A stretch of DNA of 64,000 bases from Rhodocyclaceae bacterium (GTDB lineage: Bacteria > Pseudomonadota > Gammaproteobacteria > Burkholderiales > Rhodocyclaceae), in the NCBI GenBank assembly GCA_019455325.1, contig JACFMQ010000004.1:186001-250000 (forward strand). The letters run 5' to 3'. The notes beneath the pieces were generated by a model. It saw only the letters and a list, made by a program, of their open reading frames with translations, did no database searches and was not told where the DNA came from. The translations under genes were made by a program, and so were the position numbers. This document shows positions 1 to 7,573 of the stretch, piece after piece. How positions within the stretch are numbered: the first letter of the stretch is position 1; each line of letters opens with the position of its first letter.

Positions 1-99
1 CATGATCTGGCGCATCAGCGAAACCATCTCGTCGTGGAAGATCTCGCGGTGCTCGATGACGCGTTGCAGGGCCTCCTGCGGCTTGAACGGGTGGGTCAT
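1..99 (-). CDS. trpD: Anthranilate phosphoribosyltransferase, N-terminal fragment
   Basis: Only the first 33 codons are in the window; the gene continues past base 1. The reading frame starts [19 protein letters not shown] and matches the usual N-terminus of TrpD, which transfers phosphoribosyl to anthranilate in tryptophan synthesis. The ATG at 99-97 overlaps the trpG stop codon (ATGA), so the two genes are translationally coupled as in the classical trpGD pair. The assignment rests on the N-terminal motif plus context. Confidence 0.8.
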   Translation of the reverse strand, partial: MTHPFKPQEALQRVIEHREIFHDEMVSLMRQIM

Positions 100-668
100 C
101 GGGCGTGCTCCGCAAGGAAGTTCTTCAGCAGGTCGTGACCGGACTCGGTCAGGATCGATTCGGGATGGAACTGCACGCCCTCGACGGCCAGCGTCTTGTG
201 GCGCAGGCCCATGATCTCGCCGTCGTCGGTCCAGGCGGTGACGTCGAGGCAGTCGGGCAGCGATTCGCGCGCGACGGCCAGCGAGTGGTAGCGCGTGCAG
301 GTCAGCGGGTTCGGCAGCCCCTTGAAGACGCCGACGTCCTGGTGATGAACCGGCGAGGTCTTGCCGTGCATGAGCTGCTTGGCGTGCACGACGCGGCCGC
401 CGAAGGCTTCGCCGATGGCCTGGTGGCCGAGGCAGACGCCGAGGAGCGGAATCTTTCCGGCGAACTCGCGGATGGCGGCGAGCGAGACGCCGGCCTGCGC
501 CGGCGTGCACGGCCCGGGCGAGATCACCAGGTAGGCGGGGTCGAGCCGCGCGATCTCGGCGAGCGAGATGGCGTCGTTGCGGAACACCTTCACCTCCTGG
601 CCAAGCTCGCCGAAGTACTGGACGAGGTTGTAGGTGAAGGAGTCGTAGTTGTCGATCATCAGCAGCAT
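96..668 (-). CDS. trpG: Anthranilate synthase glutamine amidotransferase subunit
   Basis: A 190-residue class I glutamine amidotransferase that supplies ammonia to TrpE for anthranilate formation. The N-terminus [19 protein letters not shown] is diagnostic of TrpG/PabA. The nucleophile cysteine lies in [15 protein letters not shown] near residue 78, and the catalytic His-Glu pair is in FHPES near residue 167. Length is normal. Its partner trpE lies about 36 kb away at 37010-38497 on the same strand, with a T6SS island between them. The 239 bases upstream (669-907) hold no recognisable gene and must contain whatever promoter now drives trpGD. I saw no convincing -35/-10 pair there. Confidence 0.95.
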   Translation of the reverse strand: MLLMIDNYDSFTYNLVQYFGELGQEVKVFRNDAISLAEIARLDPAYLVISPGPCTPAQAGVSLAAIREFAGKIPLLGVCLGHQAIGEAFGGRVVHAKQLMHGKTSPVHHQDVGVFKGLPNPLTCTRYHSLAVARESLPDCLDVTAWTDDGEIMGLRHKTLAVEGVQFHPESILTESGHDLLKNFLAEHAR

Positions 669-907
669 ATGCAGCCTGTCCTATTGATTTGATTCGACCT
701 CATGGAGGTCCTGCGGGAGGTTCGTGCCCGCCTGGATACCCGCATTCCGTCCGATACCCTGCGCCGATGGTCTGAAAGTGCCCGCGCCCGCACCAAACGG
801 CGCATTTTCGCACGTATCGTCTGGCGCACAAACCGCCGAGCGGTCGGGAAAGTCCGGCACGAAGCCGCGCGAAACCCTGCTGGCACGGGGCGCCTGGGCT
901 GGAATGG

Positions 908-1195
908 CTACGCGAGCCGTGCGAATTTCCCTTTGAGCCGGTGCGGCCGCTGCCAGCCGGCCTCGGAATAGCTGTCGACGAAGCAGACGTTCACATCGGC
1001 CATGCCCATGCTGCAGGGGTAGATCCATACCGTCGCATCCTGCTTGTCACGCGTGATGAACCACAGCGCGTCGCCGCGCGCCAGGCCCCAACTGCCCACG
1101 CGATGCACCAGCAGATCGGCTTGCCCGCGATCGCGCACGAAGGCCACGCGCACCTGCGCCTCGCCCATGCTTGCCGCCTGATAGACCCTTGCCAT
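908..1195 (-). CDS. Small DUF6150-like protein of unknown function
   Basis: A 95-residue protein beginning MARVYQAASMGEAQVRVAF. The pattern QADLLVHRVGSWGLARGDAL followed by WFITRDKQDATV and CFVDSYSEAGW resembles, from memory, the DUF6150 family. These are small cytosolic proteins of unknown function. I chose the ATG at 1195 because conservation starts there; the frame remains open upstream but that part looks non-coding. No signal peptide or membrane segment is seen. It lies between the trpG promoter region and the T6SS effector cassette and could belong to the ancestral trp neighbourhood or to the island. Confidence 0.7.
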   Translation of the reverse strand: MARVYQAASMGEAQVRVAFVRDRGQADLLVHRVGSWGLARGDALWFITRDKQDATVWIYPCSMGMADVNVCFVDSYSEAGWQRPHRLKGKFARLA

Positions 1196-1277
1196 CGCAG
1201 CGCCTCCACACTTTTTGGCTTGCCCTGCCCTCATTGCCGTTCCATACTCACGGCATACTTCTGCGAGGGGATGCCGC

Positions 1278-1616
1278 ATGTTGCTCGAACTCCTGCTTCG
1301 CCTGCGCAACGGTCGCGAACGCGTCAGCGTCATCCTGCGTCCTGGCCGCCCCCGCCCCGAGCTGGGCACTGTGCTTCCCCAGGAAGACGACCGCCGCAGT
1401 TCGCTGCCGCAGCGCTGGGGCTGGCAACGCGAAGCGCCGCGCAGGGAAGCGCCCGTCGGCATCGAAGAGGCCTTGCCCGTGCGCACGCAGACCATCCTGT
1501 CGCACGGCGTGCCGGCAGATGTGCGCGCGGCCATCAATGGCGAAGTAACCGATGCGATTCCCGCCTCGCGCAAGGATGCCGGCCGGGTCGACGTCAAGAT
1601 ACGCATAGACGCCTGA
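1278..1616 (+). CDS. Hypothetical protein, 112 residues
   Basis: An open frame starting MLLELLLRLRNGRERVSVIL and ending GRVDVKIRIDA, preceded by a GAGGGG ribosome-binding site about 7 bases from the ATG. It is the only plausible plus-strand gene in the first 40 kb and is divergent from the DUF6150-like gene. It is rich in Arg and Pro and has no recognised domain or membrane segment. The C-terminal third (ADVRAAINGEVTDAIPASRK) looks protein-like, which is why I prefer it to the overlapping minus-strand frames. It could still be a chance GC-rich ORF. Confidence 0.4.
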   Translation: MLLELLLRLRNGRERVSVILRPGRPRPELGTVLPQEDDRRSSLPQRWGWQREAPRREAPVGIEEALPVRTQTILSHGVPADVRAAINGEVTDAIPASRKDAGRVDVKIRIDA

Positions 1617-1761
1617 GTCGCTGCTCAGATCTCCGCCGGAAGTCTGGTGCTATCGGACCGACACCGACACGTGCCGCATCAACCAGGCAACTCGACCCAC
1701 GAGGCAATCGCGGTCGGTGTCGATTGCGCCGAGTACCGGGCTGTGAGCATCGTCGACCGCA

Positions 1762-2802
1762 TCACCCGACCGTCTTGCTGCCAGTGCGGAGCCGTTGCGT
1801 GGTCTGGTCGTGGACCTGGTAATGTACCGTAGTGCGGCCGTTCGAGCCGCGCTTCGCCATCACGAATGCAGTGTTGCCTGGGCCGTAGTCGGATCGACCG
1901 AAGGTGTTGCGGGTACCCAGGGTCTGGTTCAACTGCTGTCCCGATTCGTGGGGGCGGATGTGCAGCAGGGCACGCCGCTGGCTGGTCACCGAACAACCGC
2001 TCAACTGGGTCGTCACGGTAATGGTCTGGGCGCGTTGACGCAGGTTGGTGTCGCGGACACGGCCCTGGTTGAATCCTGGCACGGTCATTTCGCTGAGATC
2101 GGGGCCCCGGCCGCGCGGCGGACGCAGGCGGTCGTCACGCGCCTGCAGCATCGGCAGGAACGCGGCCTGGAATTCGTTGCCGACCTGCGTGCTGCCGAAC
2201 GTGTGCCGATGCCCCTCGGTCTGCGACGACATCAGCAGGTGCAGATGCCCCTTGGGCTGGCGCGTGACCCCACGGGAATCGGTGATCGGCCCCATATCCG
2301 GCAGGGTCGAGTAACGCGGCACGGTGCGGAACTGGAAGGTCTCGCGGGTACGCGACTGGCCACCCGGGTGCTCCGGGTGCTGGATGATCGACTCAACCGC
2401 ATAATCCTTCAGGAACTCGTCGGGATGACGAGTGAAGTACTGGTCGACCGACAGATGTCCATATTGCAATCGCCGACCCTGTTCCGAAATCGTCTGGCTG
2501 CGCACGCGATCGCCGATGCCGCGAACGATCGGACCGGCCGTCTCGCGGTTGGTGGTCTCGGTCGGCGACGCCAGCCAGTTCACCGCCTTCAGACCGAGCG
2601 CGTAAGCGCCGCGCTGTGGCAGGGTGTAGGCGGTGACGCCGCCGAGCAGCATACGCCCGGCACCCTTGGCCATGCCGCTCCAGGTGCCGCCGGTGCCGCT
2701 GTTGTCGTACACCTCCTTGGCGCCCTGCACGACGTTGCCGGCGCCGCTCGCGTTCCAGACGAAGGAGGCGGCCGAGGAGGTCCATCTGCGCCAATTACTC
2801 AT
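1762..2802 (-). CDS. Putative T6SS effector with CNF1/BLF1-like deamidase motif
   Basis: A 346-residue protein at the distal end of the island operon. The N-terminal third is Gly/Ala rich with an amphipathic or weakly hydrophobic stretch near residues 48-77. The C-terminal domain carries TTQLSGCSVTSQRRALLHIR: an exact LSGC motif (Cys270) followed by His281. LSGC with a downstream His is the signature of the CNF1/BLF1/CheD-fold glutamine deamidases; in CNF1 and BLF1 the Cys-His spacing is 15 and 12, here it is 11. If real, it would deamidate a glutamine in a host protein. The spacer before its ATG contains CCTGAACGGAG, shared with other cassette genes. No immunity-like neighbour is evident. 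Motif-based inference only. Confidence 0.6.
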   Translation of the reverse strand: MSNWRRWTSSAASFVWNASGAGNVVQGAKEVYDNSGTGGTWSGMAKGAGRMLLGGVTAYTLPQRGAYALGLKAVNWLASPTETTNRETAGPIVRGIGDRVRSQTISEQGRRLQYGHLSVDQYFTRHPDEFLKDYAVESIIQHPEHPGGQSRTRETFQFRTVPRYSTLPDMGPITDSRGVTRQPKGHLHLLMSSQTEGHRHTFGSTQVGNEFQAAFLPMLQARDDRLRPPRGRGPDLSEMTVPGFNQGRVRDTNLRQRAQTITVTTQLSGCSVTSQRRALLHIRPHESGQQLNQTLGTRNTFGRSDYGPGNTAFVMAKRGSNGRTTVHYQVHDQTTQRLRTGSKTVG

Positions 2803-2816
2803 ATCCTGATCTCCGT

Positions 2817-3056
2817 TCAGGGACCGGGTTTGTGCGGGATCGTGCGATACACCGGCTTGGGGCTCCGCTGTACGGCTTCACCGACGCGCTGCATCGCTGC
2901 GCCCATTCCGGCGCGAACCATCGGGCTGAGCTGTTGCGAACGGCCGACCTCGAAGCGGTCACCATGGTCGACAAAGCGCCACCCGGTCGGGTTGGTGTGG
3001 AATCCGCCCTGGATGGCAATGCCGTAGCGCCGCTCCATCAAATCGATGGCGTTCAT
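2817..3056 (-). CDS. Small hypothetical protein in effector cassette
   Basis: A 79-residue protein (MNAIDLMERRYGIAIQGGFH...) ending just 14 bases before the LSGC effector gene. The sequence is soluble, mildly basic and without Cys, signal peptide or membrane segment. Its upstream spacer carries CCTGAACGGAGGA, which supplies the ribosome-binding site. Its position before the LSGC protein suggests a partner, chaperone or immunity role, but nothing in the sequence proves any of these. No family recognised. Confidence 0.6.
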   Translation of the reverse strand: MNAIDLMERRYGIAIQGGFHTNPTGWRFVDHGDRFEVGRSQQLSPMVRAGMGAAMQRVGEAVQRSPKPVYRTIPHKPGP

Positions 3057-3091
3057 GCTGGATGTTTCCTCCGTTCAGGATGCGGGAGCTG

Positions 3092-4081
3092 TTACAGGTT
3101 CTGGAAGCGTCCCCGGTGGTCGACCGTGTCGTTGCCGACCTGGCGGCTGCTGGACAGGAACTGCCCCTTCTGATTGCTCGTGAACATGCCGGCGTTGTTG
3201 CGCTTGGTCAGCGCGGTCGAGGTCTGCATGTCCGAATAGCCGAAGTCCCGGTAGGCGTTGAACAGGCGGATGCCGCGCCGGGTCGGATCGAGGTGTCTGT
3301 CGAGCGGCATGTCGAACCCGGTGCTGACCCGCGAGTTGCCGGAGCTGTGGCCGAGGCGCAGGTTGCCGGTGGAATCGAAGGTGTGCTTCATGAAGCGTTT
3401 GTAGTGCCCCTCGCTGCCCTGATCGAAGGCCTTGTGCAGGTCCTTTGCCATGCGGTTGCGCTTCGCCACGAAGGCGTTGGCCTCGTTCATGCCGCCGCCG
3501 CCGATCACCGTTCCGTAGCCCTCGGTCCTGGATTCCTCGCGCAGGATTTCCCGGCCGATGCTGCGCATGCGCCCGATCGCCGCGGCCTGCTGCGCGATGC
3601 CGCGGAACTGGGTCTGGAGATTGCCTCCACCGGTCGCCGTGCTGCGTCCGGCGAGGAATTCCAGCGTGGTTCGGTTGAGCATGTGCTGGCCAGTGCCGCT
3701 GGCGATGATGTGGTCGATCGAGGTCGGCCCGGGGTTGCGGCCCCTGGAAACGTCGAGTTCCTGCACCGTCAGGCCGCGGCCCATGGCCTGCGCGGCGTTC
3801 ACGTAGGTCATTCGGTTGGGGTTGTACTGGGTGTAGCGGCTGGTGACCTTCTTGGTGCCGTAATGCTGGTGCAGCAGGCCGCGCTCGTTGGCCGAGAAGC
3901 CGATCCCGGGGCCGTACTTGACCTGGTGCAAAAGCTTGCCGCCGCTGGAACGGCCGGTGTCGTAGTAGAACGGCGAGGTGCCGGGAGTGCTGCCGCTCGT
4001 GGTCTTCGCCTGCTTGGAGCCGACCCGGGGTTGGGACGAGTTGCCGCTCATCTGCTGGAAGCTGCGTTTGTTCGAGGACAT
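3092..4081 (-). CDS. Unknown protein of effector cassette (IDHI motif)
   Basis: A 329-residue protein with a low-complexity Ser/Gln/Lys-rich N-terminus (MSSNKRSFQQMSGNSSQPRV) and a more ordered remainder. The segment GPTSIDHIIASGTGQHMLNR near residue 120 has a D-H...H...N arrangement reminiscent of HNH-like nucleases, but spacing is not convincing enough to assign one. There is a Gly-rich run (VIGGGGMNEANAF) near residue 195. It is soluble, with no membrane segment. It is tightly packed between the HG/C peptidase-like gene and the 79-residue gene. Probable effector or effector partner; function unknown. Confidence 0.6.
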   Translation of the reverse strand: MSSNKRSFQQMSGNSSQPRVGSKQAKTTSGSTPGTSPFYYDTGRSSGGKLLHQVKYGPGIGFSANERGLLHQHYGTKKVTSRYTQYNPNRMTYVNAAQAMGRGLTVQELDVSRGRNPGPTSIDHIIASGTGQHMLNRTTLEFLAGRSTATGGGNLQTQFRGIAQQAAAIGRMRSIGREILREESRTEGYGTVIGGGGMNEANAFVAKRNRMAKDLHKAFDQGSEGHYKRFMKHTFDSTGNLRLGHSSGNSRVSTGFDMPLDRHLDPTRRGIRLFNAYRDFGYSDMQTSTALTKRNNAGMFTSNQKGQFLSSSRQVGNDTVDHRGRFQNL

Positions 4082-4105
4082 GCTGGGTCACCTGGCCGGA
4101 GGGCG

Positions 4106-5104
4106 TCAGTCGAATTTGTCGAGGTGGGTGAAGGTATGCGCGACGGTACTCTGGCGCACGGTCTCCATCGGATTGGTCAGGTTGCGCTGCTTCTGCCCGA
4201 TCGGATTCGAGAGCTGACTGCCACGGCCCTCGTAGGCCTTGATCTGGAATGGCTGGTCCGGATGGACGGCCTTTAACTGGCGCTGCAGATGCACCCCCGG
4301 CGCGCGCTTCACGCCGGCGTCGGTGGCGATCACCGGCTGATAGGTATCGGGCTTGGAATAGATGTCGGTGCGCACCGGATTCGCGCTCCAGCACGACTCC
4401 ATGCGCAGGTCGGTGAAGCGGTCCAGCACGCCCTGCTGCTTGAATTCCTTGGCGAGATCGTCGAAAAGCTTGTACTGATGCATCTTGGTTGGATTCTGCA
4501 CCGTGGTGAATGCGGGGAAGTCCGGCCCGCCGTGGCCAAGCAGGTGCAGCTTGCGAGTCGTACGACCGGTCTCATGGGGATCCAGATCGCCCATCCGGAT
4601 GAAGCGCATGTTGGCGTGCAGGTGTTCCTCTTCGCCGAGCCCCGCGACCATGCTCTCGTCGGCGCGCACCTTCGTGCGCAAGTGCGCAACCTCCGGCGAG
4701 TCCGACGCGTAGGCGGTGGAGCTGCGCGCCCCCCAGTGCCGGTAGAGATAGCGCAGCGGGTTATACCAGCCATAGTTGCGGTCGGCCTCGGCGCGCACGG
4801 TGCGGGCGAGCTCATCCTTGGATTCCTCGACGTCACGGGGGTAGTCGATGCGGCTCTGGGCGATCTCCTGGCGCTTCTCCTCATGCTTCTGACGCAGTTC
4901 TTCGAGGACCTCCGGGGATGACGCGATCACCGTCATCGCGGATTGCTTGCGCTGCTCCACCGGCAGGTCGGGATCGGTACGCGCCTGCTCCTGGGCCCGC
5001 CTGTAACGGCCGCGGTTGAGCGCGTAGGCCTGGTCGTAGATGTCGCCCTGGCCGGACCAGGCATAGGCGTAGGAGGTCTTCTTCCGGCGTGGTTCGCTGC
5101 TCAT
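4106..5104 (-). CDS. Putative effector with clan-CD (caspase-like) peptidase motifs
   Basis: A 332-residue protein. The N-terminal half (about residues 30-110) is highly charged and probably helical (EVLEELRQKHEEKRQEIAQ). The C-terminal half contains KLHLLGHGGPDF (His191) and, 47 residues later, FTDLRMESCWSA (Cys238). A hydrophobic strand ending in His-Gly followed by a second ending in Cys is the hallmark of clan-CD cysteine peptidases such as caspases and the C80 domain of MARTX toxins. The LFDDLAKEF helix between them resembles the equivalent helix in C80 domains. Proteolysis of host proteins or self-processing are both possible. No direct homologue recognised; the call is motif-based. Confidence 0.55.
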   Translation of the reverse strand: MSSEPRRKKTSYAYAWSGQGDIYDQAYALNRGRYRRAQEQARTDPDLPVEQRKQSAMTVIASSPEVLEELRQKHEEKRQEIAQSRIDYPRDVEESKDELARTVRAEADRNYGWYNPLRYLYRHWGARSSTAYASDSPEVAHLRTKVRADESMVAGLGEEEHLHANMRFIRMGDLDPHETGRTTRKLHLLGHGGPDFPAFTTVQNPTKMHQYKLFDDLAKEFKQQGVLDRFTDLRMESCWSANPVRTDIYSKPDTYQPVIATDAGVKRAPGVHLQRQLKAVHPDQPFQIKAYEGRGSQLSNPIGQKQRNLTNPMETVRQSTVAHTFTHLDKFD

Positions 5105-5129
5105 GGTGTCTGTCCTCGTTCAGGGCGTC

Positions 5130-6029
5130 TCAGACGAGCACGCCGGGGTTGAAGTGGCCGCCCAAGCTGCCGGTCCCGCCGCCGTCAGGATCGCGTTTCG
5201 GTCCGCCGAAGTCGTGGCGCTTGCGTGCCTCGCTGGCACAACTGCCGGGCCCCCAGCGAAACGGCACCGGCTGACTCTTTTTTGGGTTCATGGGTTGCCA
5301 GCCGAGGTTACGCTTGGCGTCGCGTTCGCTCATGAAGGCAAACTCGAAGATCCGTTCGGGGCCGATCTCGGTGAACTCGACGTGGCGGCTGGGAACCACC
5401 ATGCCCTGCGAGCGATAGTCCTGCCCGCCGCCCTGGGTATCGCGCACGAAGCCGCCGGTGCCGGAACGGGGAATGCGCATCAGCACCGCGCCGTCGTCAC
5501 GCATCGGTTGGTGCGTCATATAGTCGAGCGAGCTGCCGATGTCGCTGCTCAGATAGAGGTTCTCGCGGTTGGGGCCCTCGCGGGCGAGCTGCCGCATGTC
5601 GCGGCGCAGCCGCCCAGTTAGATCTTCGACGACATTCTGCGGTACGCCGGAATTCACCAAGTCCCGCGCCATGCCGATACGCCGGGTGTAGTCACGCAAT
5701 TGGTCCGCCCAGCTCACCGGGTTGTCGCGCCCGGTCGCCTGGTCGAGCCCGACGCCGCGCCGCGGTTGCAGGGTCAGCGGCATCATCCCGCCGCTCTGGC
5801 GCATCAGCTCGAAGTTCTGCGGCGTGGTGACGTGATACCAGTGGCCGGTCTGCTGCTCGGGCGGCGGGGGCTGGTAGACGCGCACCATCGGCAGCACCCG
5901 GCCGCCGTGGTCCGAGGGCAGCGACATGGAGTTACGCCGACGCGGGTTGGGCGCGACGTTGGGGCTGACCACCTGGCTGAATTCGGTGCTGCGACGGCGC
6001 AGCCCGAGATGGAAATCGTCTTGGGACAT
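5130..6029 (-). CDS. Putative effector with ADP-ribosyltransferase-like fold
   Basis: A 299-residue soluble protein. Residues 64-85 read WYHVTTPQNFELMRQSG, the His-x-Thr strand that opens ADP-ribosyltransferase (ART) and KptA/DarT-like folds. Residues 158-171 (LYLSSDIGSSLDYM) match the central aromatic/Ser strand, AVLMRIP (181-187) the next strand, and SRHVEFTEIGPERIFEF (214-230) the C-terminal strand that normally carries the catalytic Glu (E219 or E221). That order of motifs supports an NAD-using ART toxin. The tail is Gly/Pro rich. The gene follows a 51-residue ORF at 15 bases. Substrate unknown; the family call is an inference. Confidence 0.5.
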   Translation of the reverse strand: MSQDDFHLGLRRRSTEFSQVVSPNVAPNPRRRNSMSLPSDHGGRVLPMVRVYQPPPPEQQTGHWYHVTTPQNFELMRQSGGMMPLTLQPRRGVGLDQATGRDNPVSWADQLRDYTRRIGMARDLVNSGVPQNVVEDLTGRLRRDMRQLAREGPNRENLYLSSDIGSSLDYMTHQPMRDDGAVLMRIPRSGTGGFVRDTQGGGQDYRSQGMVVPSRHVEFTEIGPERIFEFAFMSERDAKRNLGWQPMNPKKSQPVPFRWGPGSCASEARKRHDFGGPKRDPDGGGTGSLGGHFNPGVLV

Positions 6030-6043
6030 GGGAGCGCTCCGGC

Positions 6044-6199
6044 TTAGAAATCCTTCTGCTTGGTGACCACGCCATGGTGAGCACGCTGTGCCCCAGGCCC
6101 CAGGTCGGACGGGAGAGAGGAGGATGCAGCCGGGCCTGTATTGCGGACCACGGTCGCGGTGGGCCGAAGCGGTTGCGGGGTGCGGTCTTCACTGGACAT
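6044..6199 (-). CDS. Small hypothetical protein, 51 residues
   Basis: A short frame beginning MSSEDRTPQPLRPTATVV and ending GVVTKQKDF. Its ATG overlaps the last 11 bases of the upstream GNAT gene, and its TAA stop is 15 bases before the ART-like gene. It thus exactly fills the gap and would be translationally coupled. Like several cassette proteins it begins Met-Ser-Ser/Gln with polar residues. It is Pro/Thr/Ser rich, probably disordered, with no known family. It could be a linker or adaptor for the following effector. Confidence 0.45.
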   Translation of the reverse strand: MSSEDRTPQPLRPTATVVRNTGPAASSSLPSDLGPGAQRAHHGVVTKQKDF

Positions 6200-7292
6200 G
6201 GCGGCAGGCCTCCTGGATTAGTGGGGAGTGGGAGTTTGGTTTAGGGCGCACGTGGGCGCCGCCGGTGGAGATCGCGCAGACCCGCGCGGCGCTGCCCATG
6301 CGCATGAACAGAAAGCGCAGTTCCTCGGCCAGCGTGGCGGCGGAAGCTTGGGATGACGCGCGGCGGTAGTATCGTTCTCCGTCCCGATCGCTGCGGATCG
6401 CGAGCTCCACCGGGGTGAAGCCGAGCTTGGCGAGGGCCTTGCGCGAGGGGAGGTTGTCCGCGAAGCACTTCGCGTAGCAGACGCGCAGGCCCCAGTGGGT
6501 TTCAGACAGTTCGAACAGCAAGCGGGCGGCCTTCGGGCCAAGTCCCAGGCCCTGAAAATCCGCCGCGATCCAGTAGTAGAAAAAGCCGACGTCCTCGGCC
6601 ATGACCAGGCTCACCGAGCCGATGAAACCCCAGTCCCGGTGCCAGACGGCGAAGGTCATCTGGTCGTCGAAGGCTCGGCAGTCGTCCACCCAGGCGTGCC
6701 ATTCGGCGGCATCGGCGAACCGGGGCAGGCAGCAGCGCGTGGCGATTTCGGGGTCGTGGTAGGCCCAGGCGAAATCGTCGCAGTGCGCGTGATCGAGCGG
6801 CACCAGGCGCAGGCTGGCATCGCCCCAGGCCGGGCCCGGCATCGGAAGGCACCAGGGCTGGCGCAGGGTTGCCAGGATCGCCGCGTGCAGGGCAGTACAG
6901 CGGTCTTCATACGGATGGGTGAACAGCAGGCGGCGGCTGAGATCGAGAGCCGGTTCGAGTTCGCCGCCGCGCCAGCAGGCGACGGCCAGGTCGAGTTCCT
7001 CGGCCAGGCAGGCCTCGCCGAGCGCGTGGCGGATCCCCCCGAGATGACGGATCAGCGGCAGGTCGTCGCAGGCCACGGCGACCGCGAGCAGGCGTGCCCG
7101 GGTCTCGGCGTGCCCGGGGTGCCGGCCGAGGCCCGGATCGGCGTCCAGGTAATGGCGCAGCGCCAGCAGCCAGGTGATGCGCGCCTCGGGATGCGGGCGG
7201 CCCTCGGCTTCCCAGGTGCAAAGGGCCTGCGCAAGGGGCGGTTGTGGCGGGTTCAATGCGGGGATGACGGGTGGCACACGGTCGGCGGACAT
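6189..7292 (-). CDS. GNAT-family acetyltransferase with N-terminal helical domain
   Basis: A 367-residue protein. Residues 1-150 are Ala/Leu-rich and helical. Residues 160-310 form a GNAT domain of the RimJ/RimL type: LRLVPLDHAHCDDFAWAY at the start, then WGFIGSVSLV, FFYYWIAADFQGLGLGPKAA (acetyl-CoA pyrophosphate loop) and LPSRKALAKLGF. It is the first of three related proteins in the cassette (with 7557-9614 and 11517-12554), which share the same domain and a short C-terminal EEL..L.MRM.S signature. Acetyl transfer to a protein or toxin is the likely chemistry, but the substrate is unknown. It could act as modifier, chaperone or immunity factor for neighbouring effectors. Confidence 0.8.
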   Translation of the reverse strand: MSADRVPPVIPALNPPQPPLAQALCTWEAEGRPHPEARITWLLALRHYLDADPGLGRHPGHAETRARLLAVAVACDDLPLIRHLGGIRHALGEACLAEELDLAVACWRGGELEPALDLSRRLLFTHPYEDRCTALHAAILATLRQPWCLPMPGPAWGDASLRLVPLDHAHCDDFAWAYHDPEIATRCCLPRFADAAEWHAWVDDCRAFDDQMTFAVWHRDWGFIGSVSLVMAEDVGFFYYWIAADFQGLGLGPKAARLLFELSETHWGLRVCYAKCFADNLPSRKALAKLGFTPVELAIRSDRDGERYYRRASSQASAATLAEELRFLFMRMGSAARVCAISTGGAHVRPKPNSHSPLIQEACRHVQ

Positions 7293-7294
7293 GA

Positions 7295-7573
7295 TCAGTG
7301 CGGCCTTCCGGATGGGTCCCGAGTCTGGGTCGATGCGCCGGGTTTACAGGCGGGGAGGTTGGCGAATCCGAGCGCGGACTTCTGGTCCATCAGTGCGCTC
7401 AGATCACGTTTCGCCTCACAGTGCAGGGCATTGCAGTGCAGTTCGGCAGCGGAGTCGAGGTCACGATGCGCTGCGGGCAGGAAAAGCAGGGCCCAGGCTC
7501 CCTCGGTGCAGAACCGCGCGTGGCGGTCATCGACATCGACTGCGGCTCCAGGCACATCAGGAAACCTTCCCAT
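7295..7573 (-). CDS. Small hypothetical protein coupled to GNAT genes
   Basis: A 92-residue frame starting MGRFPDVPGAAVDVDDRHAR. Its ATG overlaps the last codons of the GNAT gene upstream, and its TGA lies 2 bases before the next GNAT gene's ATG, so it bridges the two. The segment FCTEGAWALLFLPAAHRDLD looks protein-like. It contains several Cys/His (LHCNALHCEAKRD) that could bind metal. No family recognised, and a chance ORF cannot be excluded. Confidence 0.4.
   Translation of the reverse strand: MGRFPDVPGAAVDVDDRHARFCTEGAWALLFLPAAHRDLDSAAELHCNALHCEAKRDLSALMDQKSALGFANLPACKPGASTQTRDPSGRPH

Noticed and set aside
669-907. A gene or clear promoter between the DUF6150-like gene and trpG
   Set aside because: The open frames there lack start signals and protein character, and no -35/-10 pair convinced me.
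1659-1722. 10-bp inverted repeat (CGACACCGAC at 1659-1668, GTCGGTGTCG at 1713-1722) as a terminator between convergent genes
   Set aside because: The 44-base loop and lack of a T-run make it a weak candidate; it may be chance.
5932-6192. 86-codon minus-strand frame starting MKTAPRNRFG
   Set aside because: It overlaps both neighbours; the 51-codon frame at 6044-6199 fits the gap and the coupling pattern better.
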